A stretch of 64,000 nucleotides of DNA. Origin: Veillonella parvula (GTDB lineage Bacteria; Bacillota; Negativicutes; Veillonellales; Veillonellaceae). Positions 1 through 7,982 of this stretch are shown piece after piece. The DNA lies in the NCBI RefSeq assembly GCF_902810435.1, contig NZ_LR778174.1, positions 1,658,501-1,722,500 on the forward strand, read 5' to 3'. The translations under genes and the position numbers were made by a program. Position 1 is the stretch's first letter. Each line of letters starts with the position of its first letter. A model generated the notes under the pieces. The model was not told where the DNA came from and made no database searches. It saw only the letters and a list, made by a program, of their open reading frames with translations.

Positions 1-1192
1 CAGAAGCGCCCATCAATACACCGTTAGAGTCAGTCATTACGTTTACGTTGAAATCAAGGTCGATTTCAGTAGCACCAAGGAATACTACGTCTAGGTAGTT
101 TGTAGTGCAGTCAGTCCATGGGTTAGCGTACATGGAAGCGGACATCTCGATGTGTGCAGGGTTTTTATCCAAAGATGCAGCTGCAGTAGTATCGAATGTT
201 TGAGTATCGTAAATAGCACGAATCAAGCCTTCTTCAAGCATACCAGTCAAGATACCAGTAGCGCCACCAATAGCGAAACCACCTACTTCACCGCGTTTAC
301 GAAGTTTTTCAGCGATGAATTTCGCTACAGTCAATGGAGCACCACCAGCGCCCAATTGGAATACGAAACCGTCTTTGATAATGCCAGCTTGGTCAAGGAA
401 TTCACCAGCTAGTTCAGCAATTTTAATTTGGATAGGGTTTTTAGTGAAACCTACCGCACCAGAAGCGATACCTTCTGGATCACCAATGCTTTCAACCTCA
501 ACAACATAATCTACATCAGTTTGAGGAATTGCATAGTTGTGTACATAATCAACCAAGTTATCAGTGATGATAACAGTTGTGTCTGCATAGTGGGAGTCAA
601 CTTTAGCATAGCCAAGTGCACCACATGCGGATTTACCCATACGACCAGTAGCATTACCGCGTGGATCAGCTGTAGGAGCACCCATAAAAGCTACGTCGAT
701 ATGAACTTCGCCAGATTCGATAGCACGAGCACGACCACCATGAGAACGAATCACTACAGGGCGTTTCAATACGCCTGGGTTTTGTGTCAAGAATTTACCA
801 AGACGATCGCGCAAGCCAGATGTTTCAATAGCTGTTACAGTGCCGTCTTGAATCATTTCTACCAAGAATTCATGGCATGGGGACAAGGAGGAAGACGCGA
901 TAGTAATATCTTTGATACCTTTTGCTTGTACGCGTTCCATAACCATTTTCATTACATAGTCGCCATTGCGCAAGTGATGATGGAAGGACAAAGTCATGCC
1001 ATCTTTTACGCCAGCTTTTTCGATTGCTTCATCGATGGAAGCAAGTACTTTATTAGTGCCAACATGGCTCATGTGTACAGGTTTACCTGCACGATGAACT
1101 TTAGGTTCAATGGCGAATTCACCTTGATATACTTCGCGACCTTCTAGTGCTGGGATATTTGTTGGGATATCGCGACCTACTTTATTTAACAT
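1..1192 (-). CDS. citF: Citrate lyase alpha subunit (CitF), partial at left edge
   Basis: CitF is the citrate:acetyl-ACP transferase subunit, which swaps the acetyl group on the acyl carrier for citrate. About 397 N-terminal residues are present; the gene runs off the window, and the family is usually about 510 residues. Family features seen are the stretch ADPRGNATGRMGKSACGALG and a glycine-rich GGAPLTVAKF region. The start is the ATG at 1192, which overlaps the end of citE by 11 bases, so the two are translationally coupled. Gene order citD-citE-citF is the classical one. Because the CitD here lacks its usual cofactor serine, the real substrate or carrier may differ from textbook citrate lyase; a citramalate lyase-like enzyme is an alternative. 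Confidence 0.9.
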   Translation of the reverse strand, partial: MLNKVGRDIPTNIPALEGREVYQGEFAIEPKVHRAGKPVHMSHVGTNKVLASIDEAIEKAGVKDGMTLSFHHHLRNGDYVMKMVMERVQAKGIKDITIASSSLSPCHEFLVEMIQDGTVTAIETSGLRDRLGKFLTQNPGVLKRPVVIRSHGGRARAIESGEVHIDVAFMGAPTADPRGNATGRMGKSACGALGYAKVDSHYADTTVIITDNLVDYVHNYAIPQTDVDYVVEVESIGDPEGIASGAVGFTKNPIQIKIAELAGEFLDQAGIIKDGFVFQLGAGGAPLTVAKFIAEKLRKRGEVGGFAIGGATGILTGMLEEGLIRAIYDTQTFDTTAAASLDKNPAHIEMSASMYANPWTDCTTNYLDVVFLGATEIDLDFNVNVMTDSNGVLMGAS

Positions 1193-2147
1193 CGTATTCT
1201 GCTCCTTCCTCTAATTCAACTTTAATGCCTGCTGCACGTGCTTTATCAACTACGCGTTGTGCACGAACTACGATAGGACCATCGATCATTTTACCATCTA
1301 CGGAGATTACGCCTTTATTGTTGCGCAATGCATCTGCATAACTGTTCAATACCTTAACGGAATGAGCGATTTCTTTTTCGTCAGGAGTGAATACTTCGTG
1401 GATAATTTTGATTTGGCTTGGGTGGATACAAGATTTGCCATCATAGCCCAAAGCTTTAATGAATTCAACTTCTTCGCGGAAGCCTTGTGGGTCTTTCACG
1501 TCGGAGAATACAGTATCGATTACGCGGATACCTGCTTCACGCGCCGCATGAAGGATTGTTTGACGAGCGAACAACAATTCAACAGCTGGTTTATGTTTAC
1601 CTGTGCGAAGGTCTGCACGATAGTCTTCAGCGCCAAGAGCGATAGCAACTACGCGAGGACCATGGCAGATTTCACGAACATTATATAAGCCGCGGACGGA
1701 TTCAATAGCCACGATAATGTTGATTGTACCTTCCGGCCAACCGTTAGCTTTTTCCACTTCTTCAATCTTCTTCGCTACGATTTCAACTTCAGAAACATCT
1801 TCAGTTTTAGGTAAACGAATCATATCAGGTTTAGCTGGAACGATAACATCAAGATCGTCATAGCCATAAGGAGTTTGTGTAGGATGGTTGATACGAACAA
1901 CTGTTTCTGCACGGAATTTACGGGATTTCAATGCTTCTGCAGTTAAAAGACGAGCTGTGTCTTTTTCTGTAATTGGCACGGAATCTTCGATATCGATCAT
2001 GATGGAGTCAGCACCGTGAATATCTGCACTGTTAATCATTTTAGGTGTATTACCCGGTACGAACATCATGGAACGAGACAAGCGTTTTTTAGCAGCCTCT
2101 GTTAATGGGTTAGTTTTAACTTCTGGGAATGTTTTATCGTTAGCCAT
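1182..2147 (-). CDS. citE: Citrate lyase beta subunit (CitE), citryl-ACP lyase
   Basis: CitE cleaves the citryl thioester to oxaloacetate and regenerates the acetyl carrier; it is a TIM-barrel enzyme of the HpcH/HpaI-CitE superfamily. The 321-residue protein has the family signature SRSMMFVPGN near residue 25, the acidic metal-site region IMIDIEDSVP near residue 50 and a late GYDGKSCIHPSQI motif. It carries an N-terminal extension of about 20 residues compared with the usual start at the RSMLFVPG motif. The ATG shares one base with the stop of citD (TAATG), and a GGGGGAG ribosome site lies just before it. Fermentative citrate use is the expected role. Confidence 0.92.
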   Translation of the reverse strand: MANDKTFPEVKTNPLTEAAKKRLSRSMMFVPGNTPKMINSADIHGADSIMIDIEDSVPITEKDTARLLTAEALKSRKFRAETVVRINHPTQTPYGYDDLDVIVPAKPDMIRLPKTEDVSEVEIVAKKIEEVEKANGWPEGTINIIVAIESVRGLYNVREICHGPRVVAIALGAEDYRADLRTGKHKPAVELLFARQTILHAAREAGIRVIDTVFSDVKDPQGFREEVEFIKALGYDGKSCIHPSQIKIIHEVFTPDEKEIAHSVKVLNSYADALRNNKGVISVDGKMIDGPIVVRAQRVVDKARAAGIKVELEEGAEYDVK

Positions 2148-2416
2148 TATGCTTTGCTCCCCCTTTCCAATGCACCTAATACGCGAGCTTTAATTGTGTA
2201 ATCCCAAGCATTTTTATCTTGTACGATTACTTTTACGCCATCATAACCAGCTTCTTTCACTGTGTTCAAGATAACGGATTTAATTTGGTCGCCGTATTGG
2301 CGGATAACTTTGGATGTTAATTCAATTTCGATACCGCTAGCAATCGGTTCAACCGTTACTAATGCATCATTTTTTTCGTCGAAGCCAGCTTGCGCAGCTT
2401 TTACTAATTGTGCCAT
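2147..2416 (-). CDS. citD: Citrate lyase gamma subunit / acyl carrier protein (CitD), lacking the usual cofactor serine
   Basis: CitD normally carries a phosphoribosyl-dephospho-CoA group on a serine near residue 14. This 89-residue protein aligns well through GIEIELTSKV, QYGDQI and the C-terminal KARVLGALERG. In the N-terminal block, however, where families have AGTLESSD or AGTLESGD, it reads AGFDEKND. Both serine positions are therefore replaced (Lys and Asn at residues 15-16). The later conserved DKGALDC is also changed, to DKNAWDY. The DNA reads cleanly with no frameshift. It is the first of the three cit genes here and shares one base with citE. It is homologous to CitD, but whether it can be charged in the known way is doubtful from sequence. 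Confidence 0.82.
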   Translation of the reverse strand: MAQLVKAAQAGFDEKNDALVTVEPIASGIEIELTSKVIRQYGDQIKSVILNTVKEAGYDGVKVIVQDKNAWDYTIKARVLGALERGSKA

Positions 2417-2454
2417 GTTGCATCCTTTCGTTGTGAAACATATATAAAGTTCAA

Positions 2455-2490
2455 GTCTGTACAGGCTCGTCGCGAGAGCCCAGTACAGAC
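2455..2490 (-). other. Hairpin between transporter and citD
   Basis: An inverted repeat with an 8-bp perfect outer stem (GTCTGTAC / GTACAGAC) and an inner GGCTC/GAGCC stem lies between the transporter gene and citD. No T-run follows it on the minus strand, so it does not look like a simple terminator. It may set differential expression or mRNA stability between the transporter and the lyase genes. Confidence 0.4.
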
Positions 2491-2539
2491 ATTGAATACT
2501 AACAATTAAATTCTAACACTCCATAGTGAAAGCTTCATA

Positions 2540-3943
2540 TTACATGAAACCAGTGATTTTCCACCAAGGGATACCGATTACGTAGTTCAATACTAAACAT
2601 ACTAAAGCGGAAATCAAACCAACTGTCCACCAATCTTTTACGTTGTTGTAACCAGCGGAGAAGATGATTGGACCAGGAGCAGCACCGTAGTGAGTTACGG
2701 AACCACCATAGGAGTTTGTGCCGATCAAGATGAAAGCAAGTAATGTAGGATCCACGCCTGCGTTAACACCTAAAATCAAGAATACTGGAAGCATCGCGGA
2801 GATGTATGCAGTACCAGATGCGAAGAAGTAACGAACTGCAACGGAAACAATGGAGATAAGGATAAGCATCATGAATGGATCTAAACCGAAGTTCATGTGA
2901 GTTTCTAAGTATTTAGCCAACCATTCGAAGAATTTACCTTTAGTCAATGCAGAGGATAAGCCCAAGATACCACCAAACCAAATCAATGTGTTCCAAGCAG
3001 CTTTAGTTTTGAGCAAATCATCCCAAGTAATAATACCAAATACGAATGTAGCAAGCATTGCTACGATAGCAACTGCTGTTGCATTAAGAGTAACATCAAA
3101 AGTAGGAAGAATCCAGCCTACGATTGCAAGAAGTGCGATAGCGATAAGACCTTTTTCGGACGCTTTCATAGGTCCTAATTCCGCCAAACCGTCAGCAGCA
3201 ATTTTCTTGTTGTCGATGTCTTTTACACTTGGACGTTCATACATGTAGCCAATAAGTGGGATAAGCATTAACATGATGAAACCAGGTACGAACATAGCTA
3301 ATGCCCATTGAGCCCAGTTTAAAGTTACACCAGTCAATTTAGTAATGAAGTCTAAAGCCAATAAGTTTGGCGCCATTGCTGTCGCAAAGAAGAAGGATGT
3401 TACTTTAGTTGCAAAGTAACCATTCTGTAAGAGGTAAGCACCTGCTTTTTTAGCAGTCTCACCTGGGTAAGAACCAACTGCTTCAGCGATGGACAAGTTG
3501 ATTGGATATACGATACCTGCCGCACGAGCTGTGTTGGATGGTGTTGCAGGAGATAAGATCATATCAAGGAATGCAGTTACATAACCAAGACGAAGTGTTG
3601 TACTACCAAAAGCGCGAACCAAGTAGTACGCAATGCGGTGACCAAGGCCAGTTTTACCGAATGCAACGGATAAAGCGAAGGCTGCGAAGATCAACCACAA
3701 TGCTGTATTACTGTAACCAACCAATACGTCTTTTGTATTGTTCAATAAAACAGAAGATGTAGCAACACCTAATAATACTGTAATAGGAACTGGGAATGGT
3801 TTTAATACCAAGCCCACGATAGTAGCTAAATAAATACCAAATAATTTCCATACTTCTGGTTTGAGGCCTTCAGGTGTGCCACCGAACCACATAAATGCGA
3901 CGATGGCAACCATAAGGCCAATGCGCCATAATTTGTCTTTCAT
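2540..3943 (-). CDS. DASS-family (SLC13/CitT-like) di/tricarboxylate transporter
   Basis: A 467-residue, very hydrophobic inner-membrane protein of the divalent anion:sodium symporter family (CitT, TtdT and 2-oxoglutarate/malate translocator branch). The substrate-binding hairpin motif SPATPSNTAR lies near residues 130-140, and the second pseudo-repeat has FASGTAYISAMLPVF and GTNSYGGSVTHYG. Its position directly upstream of citD-citE-citF in the direction of transcription argues for uptake of citrate or a related acid, or exchange with succinate. The substrate cannot be read from the sequence. A promoter with an upstream palindrome precedes it at 4048-4113. A 467-residue paralogue is at 38464-39867. 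Confidence 0.85.
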   Translation of the reverse strand: MKDKLWRIGLMVAIVAFMWFGGTPEGLKPEVWKLFGIYLATIVGLVLKPFPVPITVLLGVATSSVLLNNTKDVLVGYSNTALWLIFAAFALSVAFGKTGLGHRIAYYLVRAFGSTTLRLGYVTAFLDMILSPATPSNTARAAGIVYPINLSIAEAVGSYPGETAKKAGAYLLQNGYFATKVTSFFFATAMAPNLLALDFITKLTGVTLNWAQWALAMFVPGFIMLMLIPLIGYMYERPSVKDIDNKKIAADGLAELGPMKASEKGLIAIALLAIVGWILPTFDVTLNATAVAIVAMLATFVFGIITWDDLLKTKAAWNTLIWFGGILGLSSALTKGKFFEWLAKYLETHMNFGLDPFMMLILISIVSVAVRYFFASGTAYISAMLPVFLILGVNAGVDPTLLAFILIGTNSYGGSVTHYGAAPGPIIFSAGYNNVKDWWTVGLISALVCLVLNYVIGIPWWKITGFM

Positions 3944-4047
3944 GTGTGTCTTTCCCTTTCTTAACTAACTTAGGCATACATAAAATCATCTAGTCTTTAA
4001 CAACATAACCGCTCGCGACGTCGATTACATTGATTAAGTCTACCCTC

Positions 4048-4076
4048 ATTATAAATGTTTAAAAGTAATATGAAAA
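4048..4076 (-). promoter_or_regulatory. Promoter for the carboxylate transporter / cit operon
   Basis: On the minus strand TTTTCA (4071-4076), a 17-base spacer and TATAAT (4048-4053) form a credible sigma-70-type promoter about 105 bases upstream of the transporter ATG. It lies inside the 387-base gap 3944-4330, which otherwise holds only the palindrome at 4098-4113 and the terminator at 4166-4207. Confidence 0.55.
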
Positions 4077-4097
4077 ATAGATTACCTTTATAGGGGT

Positions 4098-4113
4098 TAT
4101 AAAAACTTTTATA
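4098..4113 (-). promoter_or_regulatory. Putative LysR-type operator
   Basis: The palindrome TATAAAAACTTTTATA (half-sites TATAAAA/TTTTATA) sits about 20 bases upstream of the -35 element of the cit-operon promoter. That is where LysR-type activators bind. The neighbouring LysR gene (4331-5242) is the obvious candidate. This is inference from position and symmetry only. Confidence 0.35.
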
Positions 4114-4165
4114 TCTACTAATCATACTTTTTATGCATTTTAAGCATAGAATTATAGTCCCAAAT

Positions 4166-4207
4166 GAAAAAAATGCATGTATACCTCCTCAAAAGGATAT
4201 ACATGCA
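4166..4207 (-). terminator. Intrinsic terminator after the LysR gene
   Basis: A long stem (TGCATGTATA.CCT paired with AGG.TATACATGCA, one bulge, loop CCTCAAA) is followed on the minus strand by a run of seven T. It ends the transcript coming from pyk, the BI-1 gene and lysR. Confidence 0.75.
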
Positions 4208-4330
4208 CTTACATGGTACTATATTAATCTTAATCTATATTATGAGTTATTATATCGAAAAAGTCCAATACTAAAACAGCATGGATGAACAGTTAGAAAA
4301 TCTCATAGATATACTCTATTATAATGCATC

Positions 4331-5242
4331 CTATGCTTTATATTCTCTAAATATACTGTCATCCACTACGGTATGTTCTTTGTAGTAATTACGAACATAT
4401 TCGATAAATGTTTTTACTACAACCAGATTTTCCGCATCTTTTGTGTACACCATATTCGTATCACGGGTGATGTATTCACCATCTTTGCTACGCAATGGAC
4501 TCACATAGATATCTTTATCCTTACAGGATCCAAGTCCCATATAGGTCAAGATAGACCAACCAAGGCCAGCACGAACAAAATGGCGACAAGTACTCATAGA
4601 GTTTACATCCATCGCCACACTTGGAGGCTCATCAAAATGTTCTGCACACCAAGTTTCGATAATATTTGCCACCGATGCATCTGTTTGATATTTAATGAAT
4701 GGTACTTTTACCAAGGATTCAGGTGGCACTAATTCTTTATATACTAAACAATATGGTTCTGCTAGTAACAATTCAGACTTGCCAGACACATCATAACCAC
4801 CACGAGCAAAGGCAACCATACAGTCACCCGTATTAAACATCTTTACCACTTGATGGCTGAAAGCAGTCTTCACTTGAATGTGAACATCTGGATATTGTTC
4901 TCGGAAAGATCTCAATAAGGCTGGTAATTCATAGTCTGCAAAGTTAATAGATGACGCGATTTTCAATGTCCCTTGAATCTTGCCAGAAGCGGAATTCATA
5001 GCATTCTCCAAGGCCTCTTGTTCTTGCATCATTCGCTTGCAGTAATCATAGAAAATTTCGCCTTGTGCCGTGAGGGCAATCCCTTCAGCAGTCCGCAACA
5101 ACAGAGAATGGCTCAAGGCTTTTTCCATATGGCGCAACCGATAGCTCAACGCTGGTTGCGATAAAAATAATTTTTCAGCAGCCCTTGTAATATTGCCTTC
5201 ATCCACAACAGTAACAAAGGTTTGCCATTCTCTATCGTCCAT
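4331..5242 (-). CDS. LysR-family transcriptional regulator
   Basis: A 303-residue LysR-type regulator. The N-terminal winged helix-turn-helix (residues about 1-60: VVDEGNITRAAEKLFLSQPA then LSYRLRHMEKAL) is followed by a periplasmic-binding-protein-like effector domain. The ATG at 5242 is chosen because AAGGAG stands seven bases before it; an in-frame TTG at 5272 has no ribosome site and would overlap the upstream gene. It lies 13 bases after the Bax-inhibitor-like gene and is followed by a strong terminator and then the cit transporter promoter. Control of the cit cluster by a carboxylate effector is a reasonable inference. Confidence 0.85.
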   Translation of the reverse strand: MDDREWQTFVTVVDEGNITRAAEKLFLSQPALSYRLRHMEKALSHSLLLRTAEGIALTAQGEIFYDYCKRMMQEQEALENAMNSASGKIQGTLKIASSINFADYELPALLRSFREQYPDVHIQVKTAFSHQVVKMFNTGDCMVAFARGGYDVSGKSELLLAEPYCLVYKELVPPESLVKVPFIKYQTDASVANIIETWCAEHFDEPPSVAMDVNSMSTCRHFVRAGLGWSILTYMGLGSCKDKDIYVSPLRSKDGEYITRDTNMVYTKDAENLVVVKTFIEYVRNYYKEHTVVDDSIFREYKA

Positions 5243-5255
5243 ATAAACTCCTTTG

Positions 5256-5999
5256 TTATCGCTTATTACCAAAGATGCGTAATAAGGATAAGAATAAGTT
5301 AATGAAATCTAAATAAAGGCTCAAAGCACCAGTGATTTCAATGCGGTCTAAAATTGTTTCATCCTCCATGAGCGCCACTTGTGTCACATTATTTTTAATG
5401 CGGTTCACATCGATAGCTGTAAAGATAGAGAATACTACAACACCTACATAACCTAGAACTAAACTAACAGTATCACTAAAGCCACTGAGTACAGTCCAGT
5501 TAAAGAAGCGGGCCCCCATCATCACCAAGGATACGATGATCATGCCGAACAATGCCGCCATCACATATGGTGTAAGGGATGATAAATTACGTTTAGTTAT
5601 AGCCCCTACCACGGCAAAGCCAACGAAGAAAGCAAGCGTACCTATTAACGCCGGAATAACAACATCAAACACATTGTATCGCAACGATACCAAAGTCAAT
5701 GTGAGACCATTCAAAGCACTATAGAGGAAGAACATACCTCGTAACGTCATTACATTAGCAGAATATGCACGAGCACTAAAAAGGAATACCACACCTAGCT
5801 CTACTAATAAGATAATATTAAAATTTTGGTACGCAAAGCGTAACCAATTTGGATTCACTAATGCAGCAAAGCCAACACCAATAGTTGTAAGTAAGCCTAC
5901 AACCATCCACAAGAAAGAGCCTTTTAATCGTTGGGATACGATACTTTCAACCTGTGCAACCTCAGCTGCAGTAGGTCCTGTTACATTATATGGATTCAT
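5256..5999 (-). CDS. Bax inhibitor-1 / YccA-family membrane protein
   Basis: A 247-residue polytopic protein with about seven hydrophobic segments. It has the profile of the BI-1 (UPF0005, TMBIM) family, including a short soluble N-terminus, the tightly packed membrane helices and a late acidic segment (FTAIDVNRIK, then LYLDFINLFLSLLRIFG). Bacterial relatives (YccA, YbhL, YetJ) act in membrane protein quality control or as pH-gated calcium channels; the role here is unknown. It starts 35 bases after pyruvate kinase and ends 13 bases before lysR, so the three may share a transcript. Confidence 0.8.
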   Translation of the reverse strand: MNPYNVTGPTAAEVAQVESIVSQRLKGSFLWMVVGLLTTIGVGFAALVNPNWLRFAYQNFNIILLVELGVVFLFSARAYSANVMTLRGMFFLYSALNGLTLTLVSLRYNVFDVVIPALIGTLAFFVGFAVVGAITKRNLSSLTPYVMAALFGMIIVSLVMMGARFFNWTVLSGFSDTVSLVLGYVGVVVFSIFTAIDVNRIKNNVTQVALMEDETILDRIEITGALSLYLDFINLFLSLLRIFGNKR

Positions 6000-6034
6000 A
6001 CTATCCCTCCTTATTTAATTATCACTCATAGAGA

Positions 6035-7783
6035 TTATCGAGCATTTGCAATGCCCGCAAACACCTTACCACGTTCGCCATCGATAGTCACTTCTTGACC
6101 TTCGAGGAGCACTTCGTGGGCATTTTTAGCGCCTAAGATAACAGGAATACCATACGTAATGCCCGCGATAGCACTGTCCGATGTATAACCATCTTCCACT
6201 GCGATGATACCGCCAGCACGTTTAGCAATGGCCATCAATTCAGGCTCCATTGTACCTACCACTAGGATATCGCCATCTTTGAAGCTTTCATAATTGCCCT
6301 TATGATTAGCCGCAATGTACACATTACCTGTAACGGATTTGCGTAAAATACCATTACCAGACAGGAGCACTCGACCTGCAATATGAACGCGAATCATATT
6401 GGTCGTACCTGTTGCACCAGATGGTACCCCAGCGGTAACAACTACGAGGTCACCAGACTCGATGGCGCCAGTGCCAAGAGCACCGGTAATAGCTTGTTTA
6501 ACCATTTCATCGGAGTTGATGATTTCATGTCCCTTGATAGCCTCTACACCCCAGCATAATTGCATGCGACGGATAGTTTCCTCATGAGGTGTAACAGCGA
6601 TAATTTTACAATCTGGACGATGACGAGCCACACTAAGTGCGGTGTGACCAGATTCAGTACATGTCAAAATAGCTGTGGCCCCGAGGTTTTGAGCTACGCG
6701 CACGCTAGCCAAACATACGGCGCTTGTGGTAGTCATTTCTTCATCCTCACGAGCGCGGCTATAGCTATCATAAATTGCAGCCTTCTCCGTTACCTCTGCA
6801 ATGCGAGTCATGGTTGCAACAGCTTCTACAGGATAGGAACCATTGGCTGTTTCGCCAGACAACATAATCGCATCAGTACCATCCAAAATGGCGTTGGCTA
6901 CGTCACTTGCTTCCGCACGTGTAGGACGTGGGTTTTGAATCATAGACTCGAGCATTTGTGTCGCCGTAATAACGGGTTTCCCCAAGTCATTACATTTTTC
7001 AATCATCATCTTTTGAAGTACTGGCACCTCTTCTGCAGGAATTTCTACACCGAGATCGCCACGAGCAACCATGAGTCCATCCGCAACTTCCAAGATTTCA
7101 TCGATATTTTTAACGCCTTCTGCATTTTCAATTTTCGCGATAATCTTTATGTCTTTTTTCTCAGACTCAAGAATGCGACGAATAGCCACAATGTCTTTGC
7201 CGCGTTGCATGAAGGATGCGGCCACAAAGTCTACCCCTTGTTGACAACCAAAGCGCAAGTCTGCTTCATCCTGTTCAGATACGGGTGGCAAGCTTAGTGC
7301 TATACCTGGTACGGCTACACGCTTGCGGTTACCGATTTCCCCGCTGTTTTGAACAGTTGTAACGATATTATTACCTTCGATAGCATCGATAACAAGTGTT
7401 ACAAGCCCATCAGCCAAGAGGACTTTATCCCCTACGGACACATCGCCTGTAAGACCTTTGTAGTTCACGGAGCTAAGCTCTTTTGTACCTTCCACATCAT
7501 CTGTAGTCAACGTAAATTGTTGACCGGCTTCGAGAAATACCTTGCCCTCTTTAAATAGACCAAGACGTACCTCTGGACCTTTTGTATCGAGCATTAATGC
7601 GATTGGTTTATTCACAATCATCGCCGCATCGCGCACCATTTGCATGCGTTCTGCTTGCTCTTCATGGGATCCGTGGGAGAAGTTAAAACGAGCTACGTTC
7701 ATGCCCGCCCGCATCATATCTTCTAAGATACCAAATTTATCCGTTCCCGGACCTACAGTACATACGATCTTTGTACGTTTCAT
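6035..7783 (-). CDS. pyk: Pyruvate kinase with C-terminal PEP-utiliser-like domain
   Basis: Catalyses phosphoenolpyruvate + ADP to pyruvate + ATP. The start MKRTKIVCTVGPG is canonical. The active-site features are RFNFSHGSH, LMLDTKGPEVRLG, KIENAEGVKNIDEI, VARGDLGVEIP and TQMLESMI. The chain is 582 residues, longer than the about 470 of E. coli PykF. The extra C-terminal 90-100 residues match the phosphohistidine-type domain seen in Bacillus-like enzymes, but the motif usually written TSHA reads TSDSA, so the His is absent. An AGGAGG ribosome site precedes the ATG. It provides ATP and pyruvate downstream of the organic-acid pathways. Confidence 0.96.
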   Translation of the reverse strand: MKRTKIVCTVGPGTDKFGILEDMMRAGMNVARFNFSHGSHEEQAERMQMVRDAAMIVNKPIALMLDTKGPEVRLGLFKEGKVFLEAGQQFTLTTDDVEGTKELSSVNYKGLTGDVSVGDKVLLADGLVTLVIDAIEGNNIVTTVQNSGEIGNRKRVAVPGIALSLPPVSEQDEADLRFGCQQGVDFVAASFMQRGKDIVAIRRILESEKKDIKIIAKIENAEGVKNIDEILEVADGLMVARGDLGVEIPAEEVPVLQKMMIEKCNDLGKPVITATQMLESMIQNPRPTRAEASDVANAILDGTDAIMLSGETANGSYPVEAVATMTRIAEVTEKAAIYDSYSRAREDEEMTTTSAVCLASVRVAQNLGATAILTCTESGHTALSVARHRPDCKIIAVTPHEETIRRMQLCWGVEAIKGHEIINSDEMVKQAITGALGTGAIESGDLVVVTAGVPSGATGTTNMIRVHIAGRVLLSGNGILRKSVTGNVYIAANHKGNYESFKDGDILVVGTMEPELMAIAKRAGGIIAVEDGYTSDSAIAGITYGIPVILGAKNAHEVLLEGQEVTIDGERGKVFAGIANAR

Positions 7784-7910
7784 CTTTCCTCCTATGAAAG
7801 CACCTCCAAGATTGGATCTTTCATTTCTTATTATATCAATGTTGGTGAAAGCTATCTATACCTCACGCAACATATGTTTCTCTACACCATTTATATACTT
7901 ATGTATCAAG

Positions 7911-7962
7911 TATATGCTTATTACATGTTACACCTATATATGCTCATTATATGTCGCACATA
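7911..7962. repeat. Two tandem imperfect 26-bp repeats
   Basis: 7911-7936 and 7937-7962 match at 21 of 26 positions (units beginning TATATGCTTATTACATG and TATATGCTCATTATATG). They lie in the 199-base gap between dnaE and pyk, upstream of pyk on the minus strand. No function is evident. Confidence 0.6.
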
Positions 7963-7982
7963 CTTGTGTTAACATTATATGT

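Noticed and set aside
428-1147. Plus-strand 239-codon reading frame opposite citF
   Set aside because: It has no ribosome site, an odd composition rich in Cys, His and Phe, and lies fully antisense to the well-supported citF.
2455-2490. Terminator between the transporter and citD
   Set aside because: The hairpin is good but has no T-run on the minus strand; listed as a hairpin only.
6560-7297. Plus-strand 245-codon reading frame opposite pyk
   Set aside because: Antisense shadow of pyruvate kinase with no recognisable protein features.
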